A stretch of 64,000 nucleotides of DNA from positions 1 through 64,000 of the forward strand of contig JAZNNR010000017.1 in NCBI GenBank assembly GCA_045580325.1, read 5' to 3'. Below the pieces are notes generated by a model. The model did not search any database. It saw only the letters and a program-made list of their open reading frames with translations, and had not been told where the DNA came from. Of this stretch, positions 23,815 through 31,777 are shown one piece after another (position 1 is the first letter of the stretch; each line of letters starts with the position of its first letter). The DNA is from SIG672 sp045580325 (GTDB lineage: Bacteria > Bacillota > Clostridia > Oscillospirales > CAG-272). The translations under genes were made by a program, and so were the position numbers.

Positions 23815-25953
23815 ATGTCAAATACAAACGAAAATATAAAATCTACCGAAAAAAAGTGGGAGCTCCGCTCCGAAAAAACAGTTGAGGACCCCGATATAAA
23901 GAATATTGCCGAAGCGCTCGGTGTATCTGTGCTGACCGCGCTTCTTATATATAACAGAGGTCAGAACACCCCCGAAAAAGCAAAGGCTTTTATCTCTGCA
24001 AATTCGGGCACGTACTACGACCCCTTCTGTATGCCCGATATGGAAAAAGCGGTGGACAGAATACTCAGAGCGGTAGAAAACAAAGAAAAGACGGTAATAT
24101 ACGGCGACTACGACGTTGACGGCGTAACCTCTGTGAGCATACTTCATATGTATCTTACCGAGCTTGGTCTTTCGCCCGAATATTATATTCCGAGCAGACG
24201 TACCGAGGGCTACGGTGTAAACAACGAGGCTATAAAGCAGTTCGCCGAGAGAAACATCACCCTTATGATAACGGTCGATACGGGTGTTACCGCTCTTGAT
24301 GAGGTGAAATTCGCTTCCTCGCTCGGTATAGACTGTGTGATCACAGACCACCACGAATGTCTTGCAGAGCTTCCCGAGGCTCTCGCTATTGTAAACCCAA
24401 GACGTACCGACAGCAGATACCCCTTCTGCGAGCTTGCGGGAGTCGGCGTAGTTTACAAGCTTCTGTGCGCGATAGAAGAAAGACTTGTCGGAAACTCGGA
24501 CAAGGTAAAGAAATATATCGACCTTGTGGCGATCGGCACGATAGCCGACGTAATGCCCCTTGTTGACGAAAACAGACTTCTCGTTACCGAGGGACTTGAT
24601 ATGCTAAATAAAACGCCCCGTATGGGAATTTCCTCTCTTATCAGAGCGGCAAGTCAAAACGACAAAAAGAACAAGCCTTCGCAAAATATAACCTCGTCTA
24701 TGATAAGCTTTACCATAGCGCCGAGAATAAACGCTGCAGGACGTATTGAAAGCGCAGAAAAAGCGGTAAAGCTCTTCCTTGGACGCTCGGAGCGCGACGC
24801 CGATGTTATGGCAGAGGAGCTTTGCGAAATAAACCGCCGCCGTCAAGCCGAGGAAAACCGTATAATCGAGGAAGCCTCTAAAAAAATAAAGGAAAGCTTC
24901 GATTTCGAAAACGACCGTGTTATCGTCCTTGCCGAAGAAAATTGGCATCACGGCGTTATCGGAATAGTTGCTTCGAGAATAACCGAACGCTTTGCGATCC
25001 CGTCGATACTTATATCCTTTGATGAAAACAACGTCGGAAAAGGCTCGGGCCGAAGCGTTAAGGGAGTAAACCTCGTCGACGCTCTTACATATTGCAGCGA
25101 CCTTCTCATAAAATACGGTGGGCACGAGCTTGCCGCAGGTCTTACCGTTGACAGAGAGCATTTTGACGCGTTTAAAGAGAGAATAAATCAGTTTGTACGC
25201 GAAAACGTGAGCGAAAAATCTCAGTCGATAGTTATCGAGGCGGACGCCTATATCAGACCTGAGGACGTAAATCTTGAACAGGCAAAGGAGCTTTTCCTGC
25301 TCGAGCCATACGGGGTTGCAAATCCGAGTCCGACGTTCTTTATGAACTCTCTTAAAGTGCACGACATAGTTTCTCTTGCCGAAAAGCACACGAAATTCAT
25401 TCTCGAAAAGGACGGTTTGCAGCTTACCGCGCTCTATTTCGGTCATTCGCGCGCCTGCCTTCCCATATACAAAGGGGACACGCTTGACGTTGCTTTCACT
25501 ATGGGAATAAACGAGTTCAGAGGTGTAACCGACGTACAGATAATTTTGAAAGACCTTAAAAGACAGGCACTCGGATACGAGATCACTGAGGAAAGCAGAC
25601 AGAAGTACCAAAGCGTTATGGCAGGCATCCCCTATCACCGCGCAGACAATGATATTCTTCCGTCAAGAGAGGATTTCGCACAGGTGTATCTCTATTTAAA
25701 ACGCCGTCCCGGTCAGTACCGCGACGACTGCACGGGTATGCGCGAGATAATAAACGCATCGGGCGGAAAGATAAATTACTGTAAGCTGAGAATAATCCTC
25801 GACGTGCTTGAAGAAACAGGGCTTATAAACATAACATATCTGCCCGAATGCGACGAAAACTTCCACTATGGAGTAAACTTCGTTAAAAACAAGATAGATA
25901 TAGAAAAATCCTCGCTTTACGTGAAAATACGCTCACTTGCAGAAAAGCAGTAA
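23815..25953 (+). CDS. recJ: Single-stranded-DNA-specific 5-prime exonuclease RecJ
   Basis: At 712 residues the protein carries the full DHH/DHHA1 core: YGDYDVDGVTS, DTGVTA, VITDHHE (the DHH motif), GVGVVYKL, GSGRSVKGVNL and YGGHELAAGLT. An OB-fold and a C-terminal domain of the Firmicutes type follow. It resects 5-prime ends in recombination and mismatch repair. ATG has GGAGG at a short 4-nt spacing. relA follows in the same direction after 54 nt; the apt gene that usually lies between the two in Firmicutes is absent. Confidence 0.96.
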   Translation: MSNTNENIKSTEKKWELRSEKTVEDPDIKNIAEALGVSVLTALLIYNRGQNTPEKAKAFISANSGTYYDPFCMPDMEKAVDRILRAVENKEKTVIYGDYDVDGVTSVSILHMYLTELGLSPEYYIPSRRTEGYGVNNEAIKQFAERNITLMITVDTGVTALDEVKFASSLGIDCVITDHHECLAELPEALAIVNPRRTDSRYPFCELAGVGVVYKLLCAIEERLVGNSDKVKKYIDLVAIGTIADVMPLVDENRLLVTEGLDMLNKTPRMGISSLIRAASQNDKKNKPSQNITSSMISFTIAPRINAAGRIESAEKAVKLFLGRSERDADVMAEELCEINRRRQAEENRIIEEASKKIKESFDFENDRVIVLAEENWHHGVIGIVASRITERFAIPSILISFDENNVGKGSGRSVKGVNLVDALTYCSDLLIKYGGHELAAGLTVDREHFDAFKERINQFVRENVSEKSQSIVIEADAYIRPEDVNLEQAKELFLLEPYGVANPSPTFFMNSLKVHDIVSLAEKHTKFILEKDGLQLTALYFGHSRACLPIYKGDTLDVAFTMGINEFRGVTDVQIILKDLKRQALGYEITEESRQKYQSVMAGIPYHRADNDILPSREDFAQVYLYLKRRPGQYRDDCTGMREIINASGGKINYCKLRIILDVLEETGLINITYLPECDENFHYGVNFVKNKIDIEKSSLYVKIRSLAEKQ

Positions 25954-26007
25954 TATTTTCTCGAAAAGCATCATAAAGAATCCCCTTTCGAAAGGAAAAT
26001 CTGTATT

Positions 26008-28242
26008 ATGGATAATAATTTCAATACAATGGAGCAGTCGGGCGATAATTTCAGCAGTCTGAAAGCTCTTCTAAATGAAAATCCAACCAAATATGATATT
26101 CCAAAAATTGAAAAAGCATATATTTTTGCGGAAAAGCTCCACTCGGGGCAGTACCGTGTAAGCGGCGAGCCTTTTATTATCCATCCCGTCGCTGTTGCCG
26201 AGATAGTTTATTCGCTCGGTCTTGATACCGACTCTATCTGCGCAGCACTTCTGCACGACACGGTCGAGGACTGCTCCGTTTCTCTCGAAACTATCAGAAA
26301 AGAGTTCGGCCCGACTATCGAAATGCTCGTTGACGGTCTTACAAAGCTCGTAAAGATCCCCTTTGATGACAAAGAAGAGGAGCATATGGAAAACCTCCGT
26401 AAAATGTTCCTTGCAATGTCAAAGGACATACGAGTAATATTCATTAAGCTCTGCGACCGTCTTCACAATATGCGTACCCTTGGTGTCAGACGCGACCAGA
26501 AGCGCCGTAACGTTGCTCACGAAACGATGCAGGTATATGCACCGCTGGCGCACCGACTCGGTATGCAGAGGATAAAGCAGGAGCTTGAAAATCTTTCGCT
26601 TTCCTTCCTCGACCCCATCGGATACGCCGAGGTCAAGGCTGATATCGACGAAAAATACGGTCAGAACAGAGATTTTATCGTTCGTACTAAGGAAATGCTC
26701 TCCGAAAAGCTTGACCAGTATCATATTGAATATTCACTTGAAGGACGTGTAAAGAGTGTTTACAGTATCTATCGCAAAATGTTCAATCAGAACAAGAGTT
26801 TTGATGAGATATACGACTTTTACGCTGTACGAATAATCACCGAAACCGAGCTTGACTGCTACACGGCACTCGGTCTTATTCACGATGCCTATAAGTCTGT
26901 TCCCGGCAGATTCAAGGACTACATTTCGACGCCAAAGCCGAATATGTATCAGTCGCTTCATACCACGGTTATCGGTCGCGACGGTATTCCCTTCGAGGTT
27001 CAGATAAGGACTCGTAAGATGCATCAGGTCGCTGAATACGGTGTCGCAGCGCACTGGAAATACAAATCGGGCGACAAGCGAAGCTCCGAAGAAATCGATG
27101 CAAAGCTCGAGTGGATCTCAAAGCTTATCGACACAGAAAACAATATCAATGACCCCGACGAATTTTTACAGGCACTCAAGGTCGATATATTCCACGACGA
27201 AGTTTTCGTCTTTACCCCGAAGGGCGACGTTGTCGCTCTCCCGCAGGGCGCAACCCTTATCGACTTTGCCTACGCTATACACTCGGGTGTCGGAAACAGT
27301 ATGATAGGCGCAAAGGTCAACGGTATCATCACACAGATAGACAAGAGTCCCTCGAACGGTGATATTGTTGAAATTCTCACCTCGTCATCGTCGAAGGGTC
27401 CTAAGAGAAACTGGCTGAACACAGTAAAAACAGGCGAAGCACGAAACAAGATACGCCAGTGGTTCAAGAAGGAAAAGCGTCCCGAAAATATAGTGGTCGG
27501 TCGTACCGAGGTCGACCGCGAGCTCAAAAAGCTCGGTCGTCCGTATAACGCATCGCAGCGCGATGAGATACTTATGAGGATCGCCTCGCGTATGGGCATA
27601 CAGACGGTTGACGATCTTCTCAACACCATCGGATACGGCGGACTTAACGTCAGCAAAATACTTACCAAGCTGAAAGATGAATTTGACAAGGTCGTAAAGC
27701 CCGTCGAAAGCACGGCTGCACCTGCGGTAGTCGTTCCCGAGATCAAGGCAACTCCCGTTAAGCGTAAAGCGAGCAACAGCGGAGTTATCGTTGACGGTCT
27801 TGAGGGATGTGAGGTCAAATTTGCAAAGTGTTGCAATCCTCTGCCAGGCGACAAGATCATCGGATTTATCACGCGCGGATCGGGCGTTTCGGTACACAAG
27901 CGCGACTGTCCGAACGTCATATCAGGATTTAAAAGGCCCGATAAGATCGACCGCTTCATCAGCGTTTTCTGGGAAGAAGCTCCCGAGGAAAAGAAGGCGG
28001 GCGGCCTTTACGAGTCCTTTATTCAGGTTTTTGCCGAAAACGACATTCAGCTTCTTGCGAACATCACCTCTGTTATCGCAGAAATGCGCGTAATGCTCTA
28101 TCAGATCAACACACACAGCCGTGATAACGATATTACGGTAAATCTCGTTGTCGGCTGCAAGAATATCGACCACTTCCAGTCGATTATGGCTCGGCTTCGC
28201 ACTATCGAGCACGTGTTTGACGTGCGTCGCGGATATATGTAA
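26008..28242 (+). CDS. relA: Bifunctional (p)ppGpp synthetase/hydrolase
   Basis: This 744-residue Rel protein sets the alarmone level. The HD hydrolase domain is intact (H59 in FIIHP; H83-D84 in LLHDTVED). The synthetase domain (KSVYSIYRKM, YDFYAVRII, MYQSLHTTV) has RFKD at 301-304, the charge pattern of bifunctional Rel/SpoT and not of monofunctional RelA. TGS (about 390-450), a zinc-finger-like Cys cluster (FAKCCNPLPGD) and a C-terminal ACT domain follow. It probably shares transcription with recJ. A tandem array of structured repeats starts at the base after its stop codon. Confidence 0.96.
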   Translation: MDNNFNTMEQSGDNFSSLKALLNENPTKYDIPKIEKAYIFAEKLHSGQYRVSGEPFIIHPVAVAEIVYSLGLDTDSICAALLHDTVEDCSVSLETIRKEFGPTIEMLVDGLTKLVKIPFDDKEEEHMENLRKMFLAMSKDIRVIFIKLCDRLHNMRTLGVRRDQKRRNVAHETMQVYAPLAHRLGMQRIKQELENLSLSFLDPIGYAEVKADIDEKYGQNRDFIVRTKEMLSEKLDQYHIEYSLEGRVKSVYSIYRKMFNQNKSFDEIYDFYAVRIITETELDCYTALGLIHDAYKSVPGRFKDYISTPKPNMYQSLHTTVIGRDGIPFEVQIRTRKMHQVAEYGVAAHWKYKSGDKRSSEEIDAKLEWISKLIDTENNINDPDEFLQALKVDIFHDEVFVFTPKGDVVALPQGATLIDFAYAIHSGVGNSMIGAKVNGIITQIDKSPSNGDIVEILTSSSSKGPKRNWLNTVKTGEARNKIRQWFKKEKRPENIVVGRTEVDRELKKLGRPYNASQRDEILMRIASRMGIQTVDDLLNTIGYGGLNVSKILTKLKDEFDKVVKPVESTAAPAVVVPEIKATPVKRKASNSGVIVDGLEGCEVKFAKCCNPLPGDKIIGFITRGSGVSVHKRDCPNVISGFKRPDKIDRFISVFWEEAPEEKKAGGLYESFIQVFAENDIQLLANITSVIAEMRVMLYQINTHSRDNDITVNLVVGCKNIDHFQSIMARLRTIEHVFDVRRGYM

Positions 28243-28505
28243 AAATCGACGCTGAAGGCGTCGATTAACAGTTTTATGTTTTAGCCAAGTGGCTAAAACA
28301 TAAAACTTCGTCCTTCGATTGAAGATAAATCGATGGCGGTGCCGTCGATTAACATTTTACGATTTCGCAAAGCGAAATCGTAAACTTCGACCTTCGAATG
28401 AAGTTAAATCGACGCTGAAGGCGTCGATTAGCAGTTTCGCTATCGGACAGCCGTCCGCTTTTTCGCTAACGCGAAAACCGCAAACTGCACCCTTCGATTG
28501 GAAAT
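28243..28505. repeat. Three tandem structured repeats directly after relA
   Basis: Units start at 28243, 28327 and 28406. Each opens with a short hairpin (AATCGACGC..GCGTCGATT; unit 2 keeps it with a wobble pair). Each then has an inner hairpin of unrelated sequence: a perfect 17-bp stem in unit 1, 13 bp in unit 2, and a two-stem cloverleaf in unit 3. Each closes with the motif ACTTCG-CCTTCGA-TGAAG or a variant. The structure is conserved while the inner sequence is not. Confidence 0.75.
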
Positions 28506-28517
28506 ACAGATTTATTT

Positions 28518-28600
28518 TGTAGGGACTGGCGTCCTCGACAGTCCGTTATCTCCCACACACAAAAATTTACCCGTAGGGGTCGGCGCCTTCGACGACCCGC
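28518..28600. repeat. Two direct copies of the YGTAGGG palindromic repeat
   Basis: Copies at 28518-28545 (TGTAGGGACTGG.. stem with CAGTCC) and 28572-28600 (CGTAGGGGTCGG.. stem with CGACCC) share the central GGCGYCCTTCGAC-type loop. They belong to the family also seen at 11806-11882. Confidence 0.7.
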
Positions 28601-28623
28601 ACACGACAACCAAAACACAACGA

Positions 28624-28657
28624 AAAAACGGAGAAGCTCAGAGCTTCTCCGTTTTTA
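28624..28657. terminator. Terminator after hsp20
   Basis: A perfect stem AACGGAGAAGCTC / GAGCTTCTCCGTT is flanked by A-run and T-run, so it can act in both directions. It lies 14 nt past the hsp20 stop. Confidence 0.88.
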
Positions 28658-28670
28658 TTATATTTTTCAG

Positions 28671-29102
28671 TTATCTCACTTCAAGTCTTCTTGATTTAGG
28701 TGCTTCGGGGAGCTTTTTGGGCAGAGTGAGCACCAAAACTCCGTTTTTGAACTCGGCATCGATGTTTTCTGCGTCAATATCCGAAATGTTGAAGCTTCTC
28801 TCAAACGAGCCGTAAGCCCTTTCTCTGCGGAGATACTTTCCTCCGTCTTCGTCCGAGCTTTCGTATTTACGCTCTGCCTTTACCGTGAGAATTCCGTCGC
28901 CGATATTTATATCAATATCTTCCTTGTTTATACCGGGCAGGTCAGACTCTACGATATACGCATCGCCGCTGTCGCGAATGTCCGTTTTGAAGACAGCCGG
29001 CTGTGTACTGTCGCCGAAGAACGCCTTTTCAAGTCTTTCCATCTCGTAAAAAGGATTATATGCGTTTATATTTCTCGAATAAAAGGGTGTGAGTTTGATC
29101 AT
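28671..29102 (-). CDS. Hsp20/alpha-crystallin small heat shock protein
   Basis: The 143-residue protein has an alpha-crystallin domain at about 38-130: VESDLPGINKEDIDINIGDG, then AYGSFERSFNI and NGVLVLTLPK (the beta-9 G-V-L motif). It is an ATP-independent holdase for unfolding proteins. A perfect CIRCE operator at 29292-29318, about 190 nt upstream, implies HrcA repression and induction by heat or misfolding. GGAGG lies close to the ATG and a strong terminator follows. Confidence 0.93.
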   Translation of the reverse strand: MIKLTPFYSRNINAYNPFYEMERLEKAFFGDSTQPAVFKTDIRDSGDAYIVESDLPGINKEDIDINIGDGILTVKAERKYESSDEDGGKYLRRERAYGSFERSFNISDIDAENIDAEFKNGVLVLTLPKKLPEAPKSRRLEVR

Positions 29103-29291
29103 AGTTAATTTCCTCCGTTAAAATTCAGTATTTTTATTTTGTCCCGACCTTTTTATTATATACAGAAGATATACCGCTCACCGACACCGTGGATCCTTTT
29201 GGTATCAGCTTCGTTTTCCTCTGTGGACATCTTTATTTTAACTCGAATTTGTTAACTATTAAAGTCTATTCTGTTGCTAAAATGTAAATAG

Positions 29292-29318
29292 TTAGCACTC
29301 TTATGTATTGAGTGCTAA
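29292..29318. promoter_or_regulatory. CIRCE element (HrcA operator)
   Basis: TTAGCACTC (29292-29300), 9 nt, GAGTGCTAA (29310-29318) is an exact CIRCE consensus. It lies between the DUF1292 gene and hsp20, both leftward, so hsp20 is the likely target. The rest of the 308-nt gap 29103-29410 holds no gene; a weak hairpin at about 29389-29410 may terminate the DUF1292 gene. The hsp20 promoter boxes are not obvious. Confidence 0.93.
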
Positions 29319-29410
29319 CTATTTTTTGTTTCGTTATTTATTTTCACTTACAATCCTTTGTTTTATAGGCGATTTTTAATCACATTATCACTTGCTGTGC
29401 AAGAGTGATA

Positions 29411-29794
29411 TTAAATATCCTCTTCTTCGAAAATTTCTTCTTCCTCTTCGGAAATCTCCTCGCTGTCATCTTCAATAGGATTTCCGTCCGAGTCAAGACC
29501 GCGGCGGGTAAGATGTATCTCGTATGCAATAGATTCGATAAGATCTTTGTCGGTTACAAAATCAATAGAATGCTCCCCGTCGTTATCCTCAAGAAGAATA
29601 ACTGCGGCAAAATCGGTGGTGCGCTCGCCGTTTTCGTCTATCTCGTGCAAATATGCATAGTTTTTTCCTTCATATTCCACCGTAGCCACCTGACTAAACA
29701 TAAGCTTTTCGCCTCTGTGGTTTTCAAAAATGACAGGCTCCCAGTCTTCACTGTCAGAAAGTCTTTCGTATATTTCATCAATATTTACTATCAT
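29411..29794 (-). CDS. DUF1292 family protein
   Basis: ATG 29794 (SD GGAAGG) gives 127 residues; a longer frame begins in the promoter. The core WEPVIFENHRGEKLMFSQVATVEYEGKNYAYL... (split here by position 19-55) is the DUF1292 fold, a small beta-rich domain found in most Firmicutes and of unknown function. The last 20 residues are almost entirely Glu/Asp (SEEISEEEEEIFEEED). It has its own promoter. Confidence 0.85.
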   Translation of the reverse strand: MIVNIDEIYERLSDSEDWEPVIFENHRGEKLMFSQVATVEYEGKNYAYLHEIDENGERTTDFAAVILLEDNDGEHSIDFVTDKDLIESIAYEIHLTRRGLDSDGNPIEDDSEEISEEEEEIFEEEDI

Positions 29795-29837
29795 ATTTTT
29801 CTTTCCTTCCTTTTTATTTATTATAGTGTTATTGTTA

Positions 29838-29866
29838 ATTATAGCACTAAAATAATGTATTTGCAA
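29838..29866 (-). promoter_or_regulatory. Promoter of the DUF1292 gene
   Basis: TTGCAA (29861-29866), 17 nt, TATAAT (29838-29843) with an upstream TG (extended -10) on the minus strand. Confidence 0.78.
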
Positions 29867-29949
29867 GATTTAAACTTAGTAAAATGCGTTTTTTACAAAA
29901 TTTTTTAAAGAAATCGGTGAAAAATCGGCAAAAAATTTTGTGTTATCGG

Positions 29950-29978
29950 TTGTAATTGAGAAAATAATGTGATAAAAT
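29950..29978 (+). promoter_or_regulatory. Promoter of the fabG-like gene
   Basis: TTGTAA (29950-29955), 17 nt, TAAAAT (29973-29978), 37 nt before the ATG. Confidence 0.7.
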
Positions 29979-30014
29979 ATCTTTTATAGTAAGATAGTGG
30001 GGGAGAGTTTGTTT

Positions 30015-30752
30015 ATGCCCGAAAAGAAGGTTCTTATAACAGGAGCTTCGCGCGGAATAGGCGCGGCTTGCGCAAAAAAATTCGCATTACACGGATTTTC
30101 CGAGGTTATAAATTACCGCTCGTCTGACGAGAGTGCCAAGTGCGTAAAAAACGAGTGCATTTCGCTTGGCTCTCCAAAGGTAGTTACGTTCAAAGCTGAC
30201 GTTTCGAAATCGGGCGACGTTGACAGCTTATATTCGGAAGCCACAAATCAACTCGGATTTATCGACACGCTTATTCTTAACGCGGGCGTCGCGTCCTACG
30301 GACTTTTTCAGAACGTAAGCGAGGAAGAATTCGACCGCGTAATGAACACAAACGTCAAGGGCGTATTCCTCACCGCTAAAAAATTCATACCGCAGATGAT
30401 CTCAAATCGCCGCGGAAATATTATTATTATTTCTTCGGTCTGGGGACAGGTCGGCGGCTCCTGCGAGGTGGTTTACTCTGCCTCGAAGGCGGCTCTCATC
30501 GGAATGACAAAGGCTCTCGCCAAAGAGCTTGGACCGTCGGGAATAAGAGTGAACTGCGTTGCTCCGGGAGTAGTTGAAACCGATATGGTGGCTTCTCTTG
30601 GCAGCGAAACGCTTGCATCTCTCGCCGAGGATACTCCGCTTTGCCGCAACGCTTCTCCCGAGGAGATCGCAAACGCCGTCTATTTTCTCGCGTCCCCCGA
30701 GGCTTCCTTCATTACAGGACAAGTCCTCGCCGTAAACGGCGGTACTTGTTGA
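30015..30752 (+). CDS. fabG: SDR-family 3-oxoacyl-ACP reductase-like oxidoreductase
   Basis: ATG 30015 follows a GGGGGAG site; an in-frame GTG at 29997 overlaps it. The 245-residue protein is a classical short-chain dehydrogenase: cofactor motif TGASRGIG (9-16), NAG (89-91), catalytic S140/S141, Y154 and K158 in YSASK, and PGVVETDM after it. FabG-like reduction of 3-oxoacyl-ACP is the best guess, but it lies outside a fatty-acid cluster, so another keto substrate is possible. A family A repeat follows immediately. Confidence 0.85.
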   Translation: MPEKKVLITGASRGIGAACAKKFALHGFSEVINYRSSDESAKCVKNECISLGSPKVVTFKADVSKSGDVDSLYSEATNQLGFIDTLILNAGVASYGLFQNVSEEEFDRVMNTNVKGVFLTAKKFIPQMISNRRGNIIIISSVWGQVGGSCEVVYSASKAALIGMTKALAKELGPSGIRVNCVAPGVVETDMVASLGSETLASLAEDTPLCRNASPEEIANAVYFLASPEASFITGQVLAVNGGTC

Positions 30753-30905
30753 GGAACACCTTAGGGCTTTGCCCTAAGAACCCACCAAGAAACTTTTTGA
30801 AAAAAGTTTCTTGTAACTTCAAAAACTTTACTAAAAAGAGCTTTTACACATTTCAGCAAAGTTTTTAGGGAGGTTTGGAACACCTTTTTTCAAAAAGGGA
30901 TTCCA
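30753..30905. repeat. Dispersed stem-loop repeat, family A copy 2
   Basis: The order is CTTAGGGC-ttt-GCCCTAAG, then GAAACTTTTT/AAAAAGTTTC, then CTTCAAAAACTTTACT, then a second AAAGTTTTTAGGG unit. It matches copies at 15455, 50935 and 62401. It fills the whole gap between fabG and ogg and supplies the region where an ogg promoter or ribosome site would be expected. Confidence 0.75.
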
Positions 30906-30913
30906 AGAAAACT

Positions 30914-31777
30914 ATGAAAATCATTGATTTTGGTAACTACATAAAAATCGAAGACGAGAGCTTCTTCGACATATTCCAGACCTTCGACTGCGGTCAGACC
31001 TTCCGCTTCGAAAGTGCAGACGAAAGAACGGTCGAGGGCGTAGCTCTCGGCAGACTGCTCCGGCTCACGCAGACAGAGGACGGCAGTATCGAAATAAACT
31101 GCACGCTCGAGGAATTTGAAGGTGTTTGGAAGCACTATCTCGCGCTCGACCGCGACTACGGTAAGATAAACCGATATTTTTCCGAGGGCAACGACGAGGT
31201 GCTGAAAAAGGCTTCTCTCTACGGCAAGGGCATACATATTTTGCGTCAAGACCCTTGGGAAGCGCTTTGCTCTTTTATAATATCGCAAAACAACAACATT
31301 CCAAGAATAAAAAAGATAATAAACGCTCTGTCCGAAAAGTTCGGAGAGCCTTTTGAGTGTGATGGAAAGACCTACTACTCTTTCCCAACAGCAGAGGCTC
31401 TCGCAAACGCAGGCGAAGCCGAAATTTTCGCCCTGAAAACAGGATTTCGAGCAAAATATATATGCGATGCCGCAGAAAAAGTGGCATCGGGAGAGATAGA
31501 TCTCAAAAACATTTTAAAACTTCCCACCCTCAAGGCTCAAACAGAGCTTCTTCGCATAAAGGGTGTCGGTCCGAAGGTCGCCTCGTGTGCGCTGCTTTTC
31601 GGATTTGACAAAACTGACGCATTCCCCATAGACGTTTGGGTAAAGCGAGTTTTCTCAAAATATTATCCCAACGGATTTGATATCTGCTCCTTCGGAGAAA
31701 ACGCAGGCATCGCGCAGCAGTATCTTTTCTACTACGAACGCTGGCAAAATACAAATCTCGGCAAAGGAAAACAGTAA
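30914..31777 (+). CDS. ogg: 8-oxoguanine DNA glycosylase/AP lyase (OGG1 type)
   Basis: ATG 30914 gives the canonical N-terminus MKIIDFGNYIKIE; only a weak GGGA precedes it. The 287-residue enzyme removes 8-oxoguanine from DNA. The OGG_N domain (QTFDCGQTFRF, 22-32) precedes the HhH-GPD fold. The hairpin LRIKGVGPKVASC carries the Schiff-base lysine K221, and D240 in FPIDVWVKR is the catalytic Asp. Their 19-residue spacing equals that of human OGG1 K249/D268. Its stop overlaps the cimA start (TAATG), so the two are translationally coupled. Confidence 0.93.
   Translation: MKIIDFGNYIKIEDESFFDIFQTFDCGQTFRFESADERTVEGVALGRLLRLTQTEDGSIEINCTLEEFEGVWKHYLALDRDYGKINRYFSEGNDEVLKKASLYGKGIHILRQDPWEALCSFIISQNNNIPRIKKIINALSEKFGEPFECDGKTYYSFPTAEALANAGEAEIFALKTGFRAKYICDAAEKVASGEIDLKNILKLPTLKAQTELLRIKGVGPKVASCALLFGFDKTDAFPIDVWVKRVFSKYYPNGFDICSFGENAGIAQQYLFYYERWQNTNLGKGKQ

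Noticed and set aside
24604..25638. 344-codon frame antisense to recJ
   Set aside because: RecJ motifs cover the same DNA on the plus strand; the antisense product is composition-driven.
28243..28505. CRISPR array
   Set aside because: The three units differ in length (84, 79, about 99 nt), have no constant-length unique spacers and no cas genes nearby; the variable parts are themselves palindromes.
30753..30905. Insertion sequence between fabG and ogg
   Set aside because: There is no transposase frame; the segment is one of four related short stem-loop repeats.
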